Positions 30,801 to 37,791 of a DNA stretch of 64,000 nt are shown here, in pieces (within the stretch, counting starts at the first letter, position 1; every line of letters begins with the position of its first letter). Made by a program: the position numbers and the translations under genes. This DNA comes from Opitutia bacterium (lineage in GTDB: Bacteria; Verrucomicrobiota; Verrucomicrobiia; Opitutales; Opitutaceae). The stretch covers positions 30,300 to 94,299 of the forward strand of contig CANJLB010000013.1 of NCBI GenBank assembly GCA_947475065.1. The letters are read 5' to 3'. The notes under the pieces were generated by a model. It was not told where the DNA came from. It worked only from the letters and a program-made list of their open reading frames with translations, and searched no databases.

Positions 30801-31874
30801 CTGCGGGTGACCGGCGCGGAGCTGGCCACCGTGGTCGCGCCCGGCGGCTCGCTGCTCACCACGGTCGAACTGCGGCTCGACGTGCTGGAGAAAAGCACCC
30901 TCAAGGTGCGGCTGCCGGAAGGCGCGCGACTGTTCACCGCGCTGGTCAACGGCGAGAGCGTCGGGATCGTCCGCGAGGGCCCGGCGTATCTCTTTTACGT
31001 GGTCCCTGGCAACGGGGCGGCGCGCGCCACCGCCGTGCACCTCGTCTATAGCACGCCCGCCCGGCCCGACGCCAAAGTCGAGCTGCTCGGCCCCAGCCTT
31101 GAAGGCGTGCCGCTGGAAAATGTCGCATGGCATGTCATCCTCCCGCCCGGCCACGAGCTGGCCGGCTACACGGGCGGACTGCAACTGACGGACGCGGCCG
31201 GCGAGCCGCTCCCAGCGCAAGACTATCAGGCGCTGGTCCGCAACAACCGCAGCCAGGAGGCGCAGCGCGCCACCGCCCTCCTCCAACAGGCCGGCTCCTA
31301 CCTCCAGCGCGGCGACCAGCAGCAGGCCGGCGAGGCGCTGGCCCGCGTCTCCAACGCCGGCGCGCTCGACGCCGCGTCGAACGAGGACGCCCGGGTGCAG
31401 CTCCGCACCCTCCGCACGGAGCAGGCGGTGCTCGGCCTCAACACCCGCCGCCAGCGCCTCTATCTCGACAACAACGCGGACGGCACCGTCCGCAACACCC
31501 AGCTCGAACAGGCCGCCAACCTCAACCCGCTCATGAAAGGCCAGGCCAACTACGACCCCGCGCAACGCGAACAGCTGCTCATGGGCAACACCGCCGAGGA
31601 AAATTCCGCCCTGCGCGGCATCGCCGGCCGGCTCGTGGACCAGCAGCTCGCCGCCGAGCCCACGCCCGGAGCAATTGACGTGACCCTCGCGGGCCGCGGC
31701 CGCGTGCTCACGTTCACCCGTACGCTCCAGGTGGACGGCAACGCGCCGCTGGTTCTAAACCTGAGAGTAGGTGCAGTCAGCCGCACGAGCACAGGCTGGA
31801 TCGCGCTCGTGCTCGTCGCGGTGGCGTTGCTGGGCACCCTCGCTTTCTCCCGCCGCAGACCGGCCGTGGCGTGA
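24813..31874 (+). CDS. Giant envelope protein, unknown function (2353 aa)
   Basis: No known enzymatic domain was recognised. Residues about 39-58 form a signal peptide (ALLAAMLLAGTTGALA). A long beta-rich periplasmic region follows. At about 1088-1260 there are several membrane helices (GLLLLLAALAGLLL, FFWGVAALLLLLFWLPGLV). A second signal-like segment (SALLLAGCLGLALGAAPMALA, about 1280-1300) starts another beta-rich region of about 950 residues. The C-terminal part has a TPR-like helix pair (QQAGSYLQRGDQQQAGEALA) and a final membrane helix with RRR. Segments of the two halves resemble each other (ITGEARVTLRLVQGR versus VNGLARVTIRPKQGR), suggesting internal duplication. It begins 48 nt after the VWA gene. 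Confidence 0.8.
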   Translation: MNFMKIGTQSEKTHPQDATGGANQPRPRLLRAGCVPPARRAALLAAMLLAGTTGALAAGGDVRSAGTLTPEGGAIVITAQGTPAPVPVFFSATAEMTLNAGPDEITGEARVTLRLVQGRPEVLSLGLTGDGEVTEVTGAGLRDWAVRRDPAGKRFLDLRPALPAATGATAASLPAPALSFTIRTRLAKPPVPGKAVPLLLAPGAAVGFSAKVTVQGDPTMDVRVTSATGLLPIGESGAPGQFYTTGEGRLELALARRGAAAADIELAGAQLTGRVREAAGSVDFTLRGTLTVRKAGARLRLLSGLAAPSEAAAGDGWHVELAGTENNTPAYDLVGERTGTLPVTLGFAATATENGDWHMVNFRMPAGAAVPMRLEGLDDTVEFDQTGPVVPAATAAGWQGYLPGDGTALLAWRHTRKAAEGALFFTSSEQTDVRVGAGLLRQASLISFRILQGKLTEVRLTLDGPGEILAVEGALVAGWQVLPGEKTRTLAVRLSRPFEGEGQLVVRSQAALGSFPVTAVPLRLTPEGAVRHSGYVRVANAGAVRLEVTNTEGLMQLAPEQFPGGAAEAGARQIFVYRFPAASYAYQIAAGQILPEVGVSQVVTYELGETDRVINADLELDVREAPLRDWTLEIPADYAVVGVAGNGVTDHALETQVIDGRRALKLLFAQPAQGRILLRLRLEKNQPAAAGDWTLPPLVYPGAKTVRGHIGAVATPGYRIVPAAAGVTQLTEVPLGYFPRQTAGLQQAWRLRDTAWTAPLRVEARGQSVQADVFHLYSLDEGVVHGSVLINYFVVGAPATEWRVEVPAGAGKIEVTGQNVQRGTERREGTQLVVALAQPVLGAATLLVTFEEPMPAAGGTFRPGEVRPIGVQGERGYVQVVSPLQVKLTSTAEGLLKLEPLELPTEFRLLSVAPSLAAYQYAGRPFRLELNVTWYQPAETVDQVVDFARLTSQVARDGQVKTVVQFYVKTRGRKALRLTLPDGVKLWDTTVDNEAVSARSDGAQTLVPLPARLNPNDPVAVTLRLGHTAATGSRVSLRAPLLTEVPLVIGEWTVTGDKGRLLVPRGGNATLVRPTLTETGLEWLSGHAHRDIGLLLLLAALAGLLLRARAGWRLPVGLAVGGVALYFAIGLALTAQRERQPNLQQLTYAAAVVAKGEAITIEADNTVWWHAMISWWGVAVAAAGALAAGAALVRVTFGDGKVGARPAAAALLLGLGVLAQRGGAVVFFWGVAALLLLLFWLPGLVRWVVAIKDWRNRPSATPPSPPDGPEDDNGAAAAVSALLLAGCLGLALGAAPMALAQPAPAAADGTRPAQAMVQTWKISGNRLHAEAELTVRGVAGESYLLLRAPAVLTEFQGDGLRVGKVERDGQTAYYAASEKDGTLTAHIKYELPATNLAQGLPLPTGPAAVQRVTVELDQGGWEFASPMAVSVQPAAGLPDTRSGATLVLGAAGQPVITLQPKRRDLAAEKTQFVAETATLYLPGPGVVNGLARVTIRPKQGRVAALDLDVPEGFTVGDVGNGPVGEWRFDPASRRLHVAIAPAQAVAFRFDLELQRATAALPVELTLRAPRVMGADSAGGMIALGFGGDAQPEGVRAAGLSAVNAGDFDQSLLPRSAQGQPLVVLQNVFRHGDDGGQVELKIAPVAPEVRVTTRQVLSLGDDRLVLAADLGVSITRVGLFKLSFALPDGLEVEALSGPALSHWTEATEDGRRVITLHLNGRTLGEQPFALTLAGAAPAAQAAWPVPRLLLREATRQTGELLLVPEKGLRLRAADRTNVSLLDPRALGNTQAGTLAFRLLQDDWTLRVELEALEPWVTVAALQEVTLREGQTLTRLALHAKVENAAVKQLRVRLPGLGDDQTRTVHASGPAVSDLVKVAGEADLWELHFQRGIAGETDALIEFQGPATAAGRPEPITPAAFPGARQATLFVAVRGSGRLELDAAALPRGWQRADWSGVPTNLQNRGDRSVPALCFKVAEPDGPLAVTVSSHSVADALKLRVTGAELATVVAPGGSLLTTVELRLDVLEKSTLKVRLPEGARLFTALVNGESVGIVREGPAYLFYVVPGNGAARATAVHLVYSTPARPDAKVELLGPSLEGVPLENVAWHVILPPGHELAGYTGGLQLTDAAGEPLPAQDYQALVRNNRSQEAQRATALLQQAGSYLQRGDQQQAGEALARVSNAGALDAASNEDARVQLRTLRTEQAVLGLNTRRQRLYLDNNADGTVRNTQLEQAANLNPLMKGQANYDPAQREQLLMGNTAEENSALRGIAGRLVDQQLAAEPTPGAIDVTLAGRGRVLTFTRTLQVDGNAPLVLNLRVGAVSRTSTGWIALVLVAVALLGTLAFSRRRPAVA

Positions 31875-31935
31875 GCCTGAACTGCATCGCCTCGGACGAC
31901 GGAGCGGTTGACCGCGTAGGGGGTGGTCCGTCGGC

Positions 31936-32874
31936 TCAAAGCTCAGAAACCGGCTTCAGGATGCCGGCGTAGCCTTCGCGGAAGGTCGGCAACGCCGGAC
32001 GCCAGCCGAGGGTGCGGCGGATCTTTTCGCTGGCAATCACGCGGTCGGGCGTCGCCGCGCGGCGGCCCGACGCCACCGTGCCCGTGAAGCGCGGAGCGGG
32101 CACCCCAAGCTGTGCGGCGAGCCAGGTGACGACCTCGGCCTTCGTCGCTGCACCGTTGTCGGCCACGTTGAAAATGTCGCCGGCCACAGCTGGCGGCGCA
32201 CTGAATCCCGCCCAGATCGCCGCGCAGATGTCGTCGCGGTGGATCAGGTTGAGGCGATGATCGCCGCAACCAGCCAGTTCCGTCGCGCCAGATCGCAACT
32301 GATCGAGCAGATGATGCCGCTGCGGCCCGTAGATGCCAGCAAGCCGCAGGACAAGCCACCGCCCGGTCCAGCGCGCCACCAGCGTCTCGGCTGCCACGAG
32401 CAAGTCGGCCCTCTCGTTGCCCCCGACCGCCATCGCCTCGCTCACAACCGCACCGCCATCTTGTGGATAAACCGACGTGCTGCCGGTATAGATGAGCGTG
32501 CCTGACGACGGCATTCGGGCAGCTCCGACGTCGCGCTCACGCGCCGGACTGCCACGCAGGCCGCCATACTCCGCCCACGCGAGCACAGACTGCATGCCGC
32601 CGACGTAGCTGCGCCGGCAGCCATCGAGCCCGCCGCCGCCGGAGCTGACACTGTTCAAAACAAAGTCCGCGCCACCCCCGACCTGCGAGTGCCAGCCATC
32701 CTCGGCCAAATCGGCCACGACGGTCTCGATGCCCGCCGCCGCGAGCACACGCGCCTTGCCGGCATTGCGCGTGAGCGCGGTCACGCGCAGACCGCGCGCG
32801 ACCGCCTGCCGCGCTACCTCCGCCCCGACATAGCCCGCGCCGAAGACCACCAGCCGTTTACCCGAAAGGTTCAT
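31936..32874 (-). CDS. NAD(P)-dependent epimerase/dehydratase-like protein (extended SDR)
   Basis: A 312-aa Rossmann protein: GAGYVGAEVARQ near the N-terminus binds NAD(P), VVADLAEDG is the acidic second segment, and YTGSTSVYPQDGG is the active-site region with the conserved tyrosine. LRLAGIYGPQRH and the C-terminal SEKIRRTLGWRP fit nucleotide-sugar or related substrate binding. The YxxxK pair is not in its usual form, so catalysis may be atypical. It converges with the giant gene upstream (61-nt gap). Confidence 0.85.
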   Translation of the reverse strand: MNLSGKRLVVFGAGYVGAEVARQAVARGLRVTALTRNAGKARVLAAAGIETVVADLAEDGWHSQVGGGADFVLNSVSSGGGGLDGCRRSYVGGMQSVLAWAEYGGLRGSPARERDVGAARMPSSGTLIYTGSTSVYPQDGGAVVSEAMAVGGNERADLLVAAETLVARWTGRWLVLRLAGIYGPQRHHLLDQLRSGATELAGCGDHRLNLIHRDDICAAIWAGFSAPPAVAGDIFNVADNGAATKAEVVTWLAAQLGVPAPRFTGTVASGRRAATPDRVIASEKIRRTLGWRPALPTFREGYAGILKPVSEL

Positions 32875-32974
32875 CCTCTCAGTTGGCCATTAAACGCACC
32901 AAAAGGCACAGAAAATCGGTGGCGAAGCATTGAGCCAGAGATTCCACCGACGGGGAGATGCTCCCGTGTTTTGC

Positions 32975-34165
32975 TCAGTCCAGCTTGATGTCCAAGCTCC
33001 AGCGGGCCTTGAGAGCCTTCAGCTCGTCGAGCGTAAGATGCGTGACCGCGCCATGCTTGGGGCGGTCGAAGTTGGTGCCTTTGATGGCGCCGGTGTTGAA
33101 GAGGCCGAGGTTCTTGAAGGTGGTGAAGTCGGTCGTCTCGCTGAAGCCCATGTTGCCCGCGCCGTAGGCGTCATACATGAGCACATAGGTGTCGGTGCCG
33201 AGGCGTTTGAAGACGTTGGGTGCCTCGCAGGAGGTCGTCTCGGGATCCACGCGCTTCTGCACGACGGGGTAGCCGGTATTGATTTTGCCAGAGACGGAAT
33301 GCTCGATGCCGGGCGTGCCGCCCTCCTTGGAAGAATAGAACAGGTGAAACTTGTCGCCGACCTTCGTGATGTCGCCGTCAATCACATGGTGCACGTTGCG
33401 CACGTCGTCGGACAGCGGGCCGTCCGGGTAGGGAAACCAGAAGAAACGCTCGGGCTTGGTCTCCATCTTGGTGAAGGCGTCGTCGGTGTAGGCGTAGTAA
33501 AGGTCGTCCACGCCCCGGCCGATCTTCATGGTGAAATAGATCATCATTTTGCCCTTCGCTTCGTCGTAGATCGTCTGCGGTGCCCAGCAGCAGCCAACCT
33601 CGGCCAGCTCGGGGAAGGCCTTGTCGAGGCGGAGGTCCGACAGGCTCCAGTGGACGAGGTCGTAGGATTTCATCAGCACAAGCGCGCGGTTGTTGCCCCA
33701 CCCGTATTGGGGCTCGGGCCGCTCCCACTGGGTCGTGCGGAAACCCGCGCGCTGGCCGTTGGTGTGCAGGTCGGTCATGGCGATGTAAAACGCGCCGTCA
33801 GGCCCGCGCGCGATATGCGGGTCGCGCACGCCCTTCTGCTCCGCCAGTTCGGCTCCGTTGAAGACCGGCTGACCGCCGTTGATGTCCGTGAACGTGTAGC
33901 CGTCGCGGCTGATGGCGAGGTAGGCCGAGTGCGTCTGATCCTTAAAATAGACCATGAGGTAGCCGCCCAAGTCCTTTTCCTCGAGCTTGCGCGGAGTCCT
34001 CGGCTTTTCCAGCGCGGGAACGATCTCCATGCGCGGCGGCGGGGAGGACTGGGGCGTGGCCACGGCCGTCGGGGCGGACGCCCCCGGCGAGGGGGCGGCG
34101 GCGCGGACCAGTCCAGAGAGCGCGGCAAGGACAACGCAGGTGACGACAAAACGGGGGCTTTTCAT
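32975..34165 (-). CDS. Secreted glycoside hydrolase, GH43-like
   Basis: This 396-aa protein has a signal peptide (VVTCVVLAALSGLVRAAA) and a five-bladed propeller-type sequence with GVRDPHIARGPDGAFYIAMT (general base aspartate), CCWAPQTIYDEAKGKMMIYFT, and DGDITKVGDKFHLFYSS. These are features of GH43 and related arabinosidases or xylosidases. It is the last gene of a four-gene glycoside hydrolase run on this strand. The exact substrate is not determined by sequence alone. Confidence 0.85.
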   Translation of the reverse strand: MKSPRFVVTCVVLAALSGLVRAAAPSPGASAPTAVATPQSSPPPRMEIVPALEKPRTPRKLEEKDLGGYLMVYFKDQTHSAYLAISRDGYTFTDINGGQPVFNGAELAEQKGVRDPHIARGPDGAFYIAMTDLHTNGQRAGFRTTQWERPEPQYGWGNNRALVLMKSYDLVHWSLSDLRLDKAFPELAEVGCCWAPQTIYDEAKGKMMIYFTMKIGRGVDDLYYAYTDDAFTKMETKPERFFWFPYPDGPLSDDVRNVHHVIDGDITKVGDKFHLFYSSKEGGTPGIEHSVSGKINTGYPVVQKRVDPETTSCEAPNVFKRLGTDTYVLMYDAYGAGNMGFSETTDFTTFKNLGLFNTGAIKGTNFDRPKHGAVTHLTLDELKALKARWSLDIKLD

Positions 34166-34206
34166 AGGAAATTATCGGGGCGGAAAGGGCGAGAGCGCTG
34201 CGCAAC

Positions 34207-36201
34207 TCACGCGCTCTGGATCTTCCAATACATGTTGTAATGCTGGTGGGCCATCTGGTGGTAAGGAATGAGCGTCACGTCGTTGGGACGTCCAATACCG
34301 TCGGTCTTGAACGTCAACGGCGCGCCGGCGGGCTTGATCTTCGCCGGTATGTCGGCGAGCGGGCTGGCGAGGACCGGGATCTCGATCGGGTCGCGGAAGC
34401 GGTTGCCGATCTCGCGCTCATTGACCTGCAGGTCGTCGCCGGGCTTCACCTCATGGCCGAGCGCGCCGACAAGCACGAGGGGGCCATACATGACCGCCGC
34501 CGTGTCGGTCGTGCCGGGGAGGAGTTCCGTTCGCAGGGCCATGGGCATCTCCACCTCGACCACGTCGCCGGACTTCCACACGCGCCTGAGCGCGATGAAG
34601 GAGCCGGGCGCGCGCGAAGTCTCGGCGGCGGCGCCGTTGACACGGACAGCGGCGGTCGCGGCCCAGGCGGGATGGCGGAGCTGAAGCGAAAATTCCTGCG
34701 GGGAGGCGGCGGTGATCTCCAGCCGCGTCCTGCCCGCCTCGGGAAACGACGTGGTCTGACGCAGCGTGACGCCTTTTTCCTTCCAGCTCAGCGTCGAGGC
34801 GATGAACAGGTTGACGTGGAGCGCGTCGGCCTGCGGCCCGCCGGTCGCGCCGCGAAAATAAATCGAGTCGCCGTATTTGGCGTGGTTCTCGATGCCCGTG
34901 CCGGTGCAGCACCAGAACGAGTCGAAGGGCGTGCAGAACAGCTTGAGGTAGCCGGGGCGCGTGGACTGGAAATACGTCATCATGCCCGTGTCGGGATCCT
35001 GCGAGCCGAGGATGGTGTTGCAAAGCGTGCGCTCGTAGTAGTCGCCGTAGGCGGCCGTCGGCGTGCGGGCGAAGAGCAGCCGGGTGAGGCGAAGCATGTT
35101 GTGGCTGCAGCACGTCTCCATCGTTTTCGCCGACGAGAGCTTTTGCGCGAACTGGCCCACGGGAAAAAAATGCTCGCCGTCGCCGTTGCCCCCGGTGGCG
35201 AACGAGCGCGTGCCGGTGACCGTCTGCCAGAAAAATTCCGACGCCGCGCGATACTGCGGCTTGCCGGTGAGCTGATACAGCCGCTCGAAGCCGACGATCT
35301 TGGGGATTTGCGTGTTCGAGTGCAGGCCGTCCAACGTGTCGCGGCCTTCGGCCAGGGGCGTGAGCACGGCCTGGTGGCAGAAACGCTCGGCGAGCGCGAG
35401 GTGCCGCTCGTCTTTCGTGAGCGCGTACACATCCGCGAGCACCTCGTTCATGCCGCCGTGCTCGACCCCGAGCATGCGCTCAAATTGCGCGTCGGTCATT
35501 CCCTTGGTGGCCTCCACCGCCCAGCCGGCAAGTCGCACCAGCACCTCGCGCGCCGGTGCGCTGCCACCGAAAAGGTGGGCATCGCGCAGGCCGGCGTAGA
35601 TTTTATGCAGCGTATACCAAGGCACACCGGTCACGCGCCGACCGGCGACCATGTTGTCAATTTGCGCCGTGTTGTCGGGGAAGGCGCAGACGAGGCCGGT
35701 CTTCGCGGCGTCCTGACATTCCTTCAATTCGCCGACGATGTAGTCCACCCGACGCTTCATCTCCTCGTGGCCGCTCGAGGCATACATGAGCGAGGCGGCG
35801 GTGAGATAGTGGCCCAGCGTGTGGCCGTGGGCGCGGATGCCCTCCCACGTTTTCGCCGATTCCCAGCCGCCATAAATCGGCGCCTTGGGCTCGAGGCCCG
35901 CGTTGACGCGGAAGTTGTGCAGCAGCCGGTCCGGCTCGAGTTTTAGCAGGTAGGCCTCATTGCGTTTCTGCGCCTCGAGGAACGGGCCGTCGAGCAGACG
36001 GACATCGGCCAGCGGGAACGGCTGGAGCCCTGGCGCCGCGGACGGCGGCAAGCCCGCGGTGGCCGGCACGGCCGCGAGCAGGCGCCGAAACGTAACCCCT
36101 CCCGCCGCGGCCAACAACGCACCGGATCCCAGCGCCTTGATGACTTGCCGCCGCGGGCGCCACCCAGCCGGGCCGCAGCAACAGGGACATTGATTGATCA
36201 T
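34207..36201 (-). CDS. GH127-type beta-L-arabinofuranosidase, Tat-exported
   Basis: A 664-aa protein of the former DUF1680 family. The N-terminus has a twin-arginine leader (WRPRRQVIKALGSG) after a Cys-rich start. The zinc-thiolate catalytic site of GH127 is visible: E and C in METCCSHNM (about residue 360) and the paired cysteines in FWCCTGTGIENH (about residue 430). The family removes beta-L-arabinofuranose from arabinan or arabino-oligosaccharides. It lies 41 nt upstream of the GH43 gene in an operon-like run. Confidence 0.9.
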   Translation of the reverse strand: MINQCPCCCGPAGWRPRRQVIKALGSGALLAAAGGVTFRRLLAAVPATAGLPPSAAPGLQPFPLADVRLLDGPFLEAQKRNEAYLLKLEPDRLLHNFRVNAGLEPKAPIYGGWESAKTWEGIRAHGHTLGHYLTAASLMYASSGHEEMKRRVDYIVGELKECQDAAKTGLVCAFPDNTAQIDNMVAGRRVTGVPWYTLHKIYAGLRDAHLFGGSAPAREVLVRLAGWAVEATKGMTDAQFERMLGVEHGGMNEVLADVYALTKDERHLALAERFCHQAVLTPLAEGRDTLDGLHSNTQIPKIVGFERLYQLTGKPQYRAASEFFWQTVTGTRSFATGGNGDGEHFFPVGQFAQKLSSAKTMETCCSHNMLRLTRLLFARTPTAAYGDYYERTLCNTILGSQDPDTGMMTYFQSTRPGYLKLFCTPFDSFWCCTGTGIENHAKYGDSIYFRGATGGPQADALHVNLFIASTLSWKEKGVTLRQTTSFPEAGRTRLEITAASPQEFSLQLRHPAWAATAAVRVNGAAAETSRAPGSFIALRRVWKSGDVVEVEMPMALRTELLPGTTDTAAVMYGPLVLVGALGHEVKPGDDLQVNEREIGNRFRDPIEIPVLASPLADIPAKIKPAGAPLTFKTDGIGRPNDVTLIPYHQMAHQHYNMYWKIQSA

Positions 36202-36364
36202 GGCGGGAGGCGGATGAGATTGAAGGCCGTGCCGCGGTCAGTTTTTGAACCAAAGCGGAGCGAACGCAAGGAGCGGGAGCTTCGTTTTCATTGGTTTCAG
36301 TTTTACGGGGTGGCTGTCGGTGAAAGTGGGTTCGCGGTAGCAGCGGAAGCACTCGTGCGGGAAA

Positions 36365-37738
36365 TCAGTCAGCCTTCACCGCGCGGAGCAGGCCCAGCTT
36401 GTACGGCAACGCGCCGTAGTCCCCCCGGTTCTCGGCGTCGCCGATGCCCTGGTAGAGAAACATCAGGTTATTCGGGTCGAGCACCATCCGCTCATCATTG
36501 GTTTCACGGATCAATTCACCATGGCTGACCTGGCCCGACCACGGCTCGACGCCGGCTTCGAAAGTCATGTTGGCCTTGCCGGCAAACGGCTTCTCCGGTG
36601 TGTCAAACCCCTCCACGGGATACCACTCGCCGTCCAGCTTGTCCGCCACGTAGGCGCGATAATACCGGCCGGCGCCCAGCGCCTCCACGAGGGTGAGGTA
36701 CTTGTCGGTGCCCTTGATCTTATAGGTGTAGCCGGCCTCGAAGACGGTGTTGCGCGTGCCGCGCATCGCGACGACCGGGTTGCTAAAACCCTTCGGAAAA
36801 TCGGCGTAGGTCGTCCGGCTGCGGTAGAAATTGCCGTCGTCGCCCGTGAAGAACATATACATATGCGTCCCGTCGCCGATGCAATGGAAGTCAATCGGCA
36901 GGTTGGGCATCGGCGTGCCTTGCGCGAAGAACGGCTCGGGCTTGGTCCAAGAGTTGGGGTCGCCGGGGGTCGTGCTGGTGCAGAACACCGGCGGCTGCGT
37001 CTGGAAGATGAAATACCACTTCTTCTGCGGCGGGAAGTAGAACATCTCCGGCGCGCATTTGTAGCCGGTGAAGTTCGGGTTGTTGTCCATGTAGTAGAGC
37101 GGGGCCTTGGGCGCGTCCTTCCAGTCGGTGAAGCTCAGATGGACCATGTTGAACGCGTTCCGGGTGTTCGACGCGGTGCTGGTGAAGTGGGCCGTCGCGT
37201 AGATCTCCCACTTACCGTCAATGAAAGAGATCGTGGGATCCTTGATGGATTGCACGGTGTGCGTGGCGTCGTTGACTGGGACGACGAGCGGGCCGGTGGA
37301 CACCCACTTGAGGGGCTTGCCGAGCAGGCCGGGCAGGGTGTTGGGGACGGTCGCGTGGATTTCCGGCAGAGGGCCGAGATCAACCGCGCCGCGTCCGCGG
37401 CCTCCTCCGCCGCCCCGGCGTCCACCGAGCGTGGCGAACTGCGTCTTCTGCGCGTCGTTGAGCAGGGCGGCGATTTTGGTATTGGCCTCAGTTCGCGCCG
37501 TGTCGGCCTTGGTCTGCGCGGCGGCGACCTCGGCCAAGGCTTTGGCCTGCGCGTCAAGCACCGGGGTGATCTGCCTCACCTGCGCGTCAGTGAGGGTGAG
37601 CGTGGTCTTGAGCGTGGCGAGGTCGGGCAGCGCGGCGGGAGCCGGCGCGAGGGCAGGCTGGGCCGGGGCGGCGGGAGGAAGGGCAAGAGCGGCCAGCAGT
37701 GTAGCGGCGAGGGCGCGGGAAAGGATGGATTTGGTCAT
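36365..37738 (-). CDS. GH62-type alpha-L-arabinofuranosidase with helical N-terminal domain
   Basis: A 457-aa secreted protein. After a signal peptide (ending PPAAPAQ) come about 70 helical residues with LTDAQVRQITPVLDAQAKAL and a Gly/Arg tract. The rest matches GH62: KDPTISFIDGKWEIYATAHF (catalytic base), LSFTDWKDAPKAPLYYMD, GYKCAPEMFYFPPQKKWYF, PIDFHCIGDG, FEAGYTYKIKG (acid), SHGELIRETNDERM, and MFLYQGIGDAEN. GH62 enzymes release arabinose from arabinoxylan. The helical domain resembles LTxxQ (Spy/CpxP-like) segments and is not usual for GH62. Confidence 0.88.
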   Translation of the reverse strand: MTKSILSRALAATLLAALALPPAAPAQPALAPAPAALPDLATLKTTLTLTDAQVRQITPVLDAQAKALAEVAAAQTKADTARTEANTKIAALLNDAQKTQFATLGGRRGGGGGRGRGAVDLGPLPEIHATVPNTLPGLLGKPLKWVSTGPLVVPVNDATHTVQSIKDPTISFIDGKWEIYATAHFTSTASNTRNAFNMVHLSFTDWKDAPKAPLYYMDNNPNFTGYKCAPEMFYFPPQKKWYFIFQTQPPVFCTSTTPGDPNSWTKPEPFFAQGTPMPNLPIDFHCIGDGTHMYMFFTGDDGNFYRSRTTYADFPKGFSNPVVAMRGTRNTVFEAGYTYKIKGTDKYLTLVEALGAGRYYRAYVADKLDGEWYPVEGFDTPEKPFAGKANMTFEAGVEPWSGQVSHGELIRETNDERMVLDPNNLMFLYQGIGDAENRGDYGALPYKLGLLRAVKAD

Positions 37739-37791
37739 GGTGTTTTCAGTTGAAGCGAAACACGGGTTTGATGGTTTGTGCTAAATTTTAC

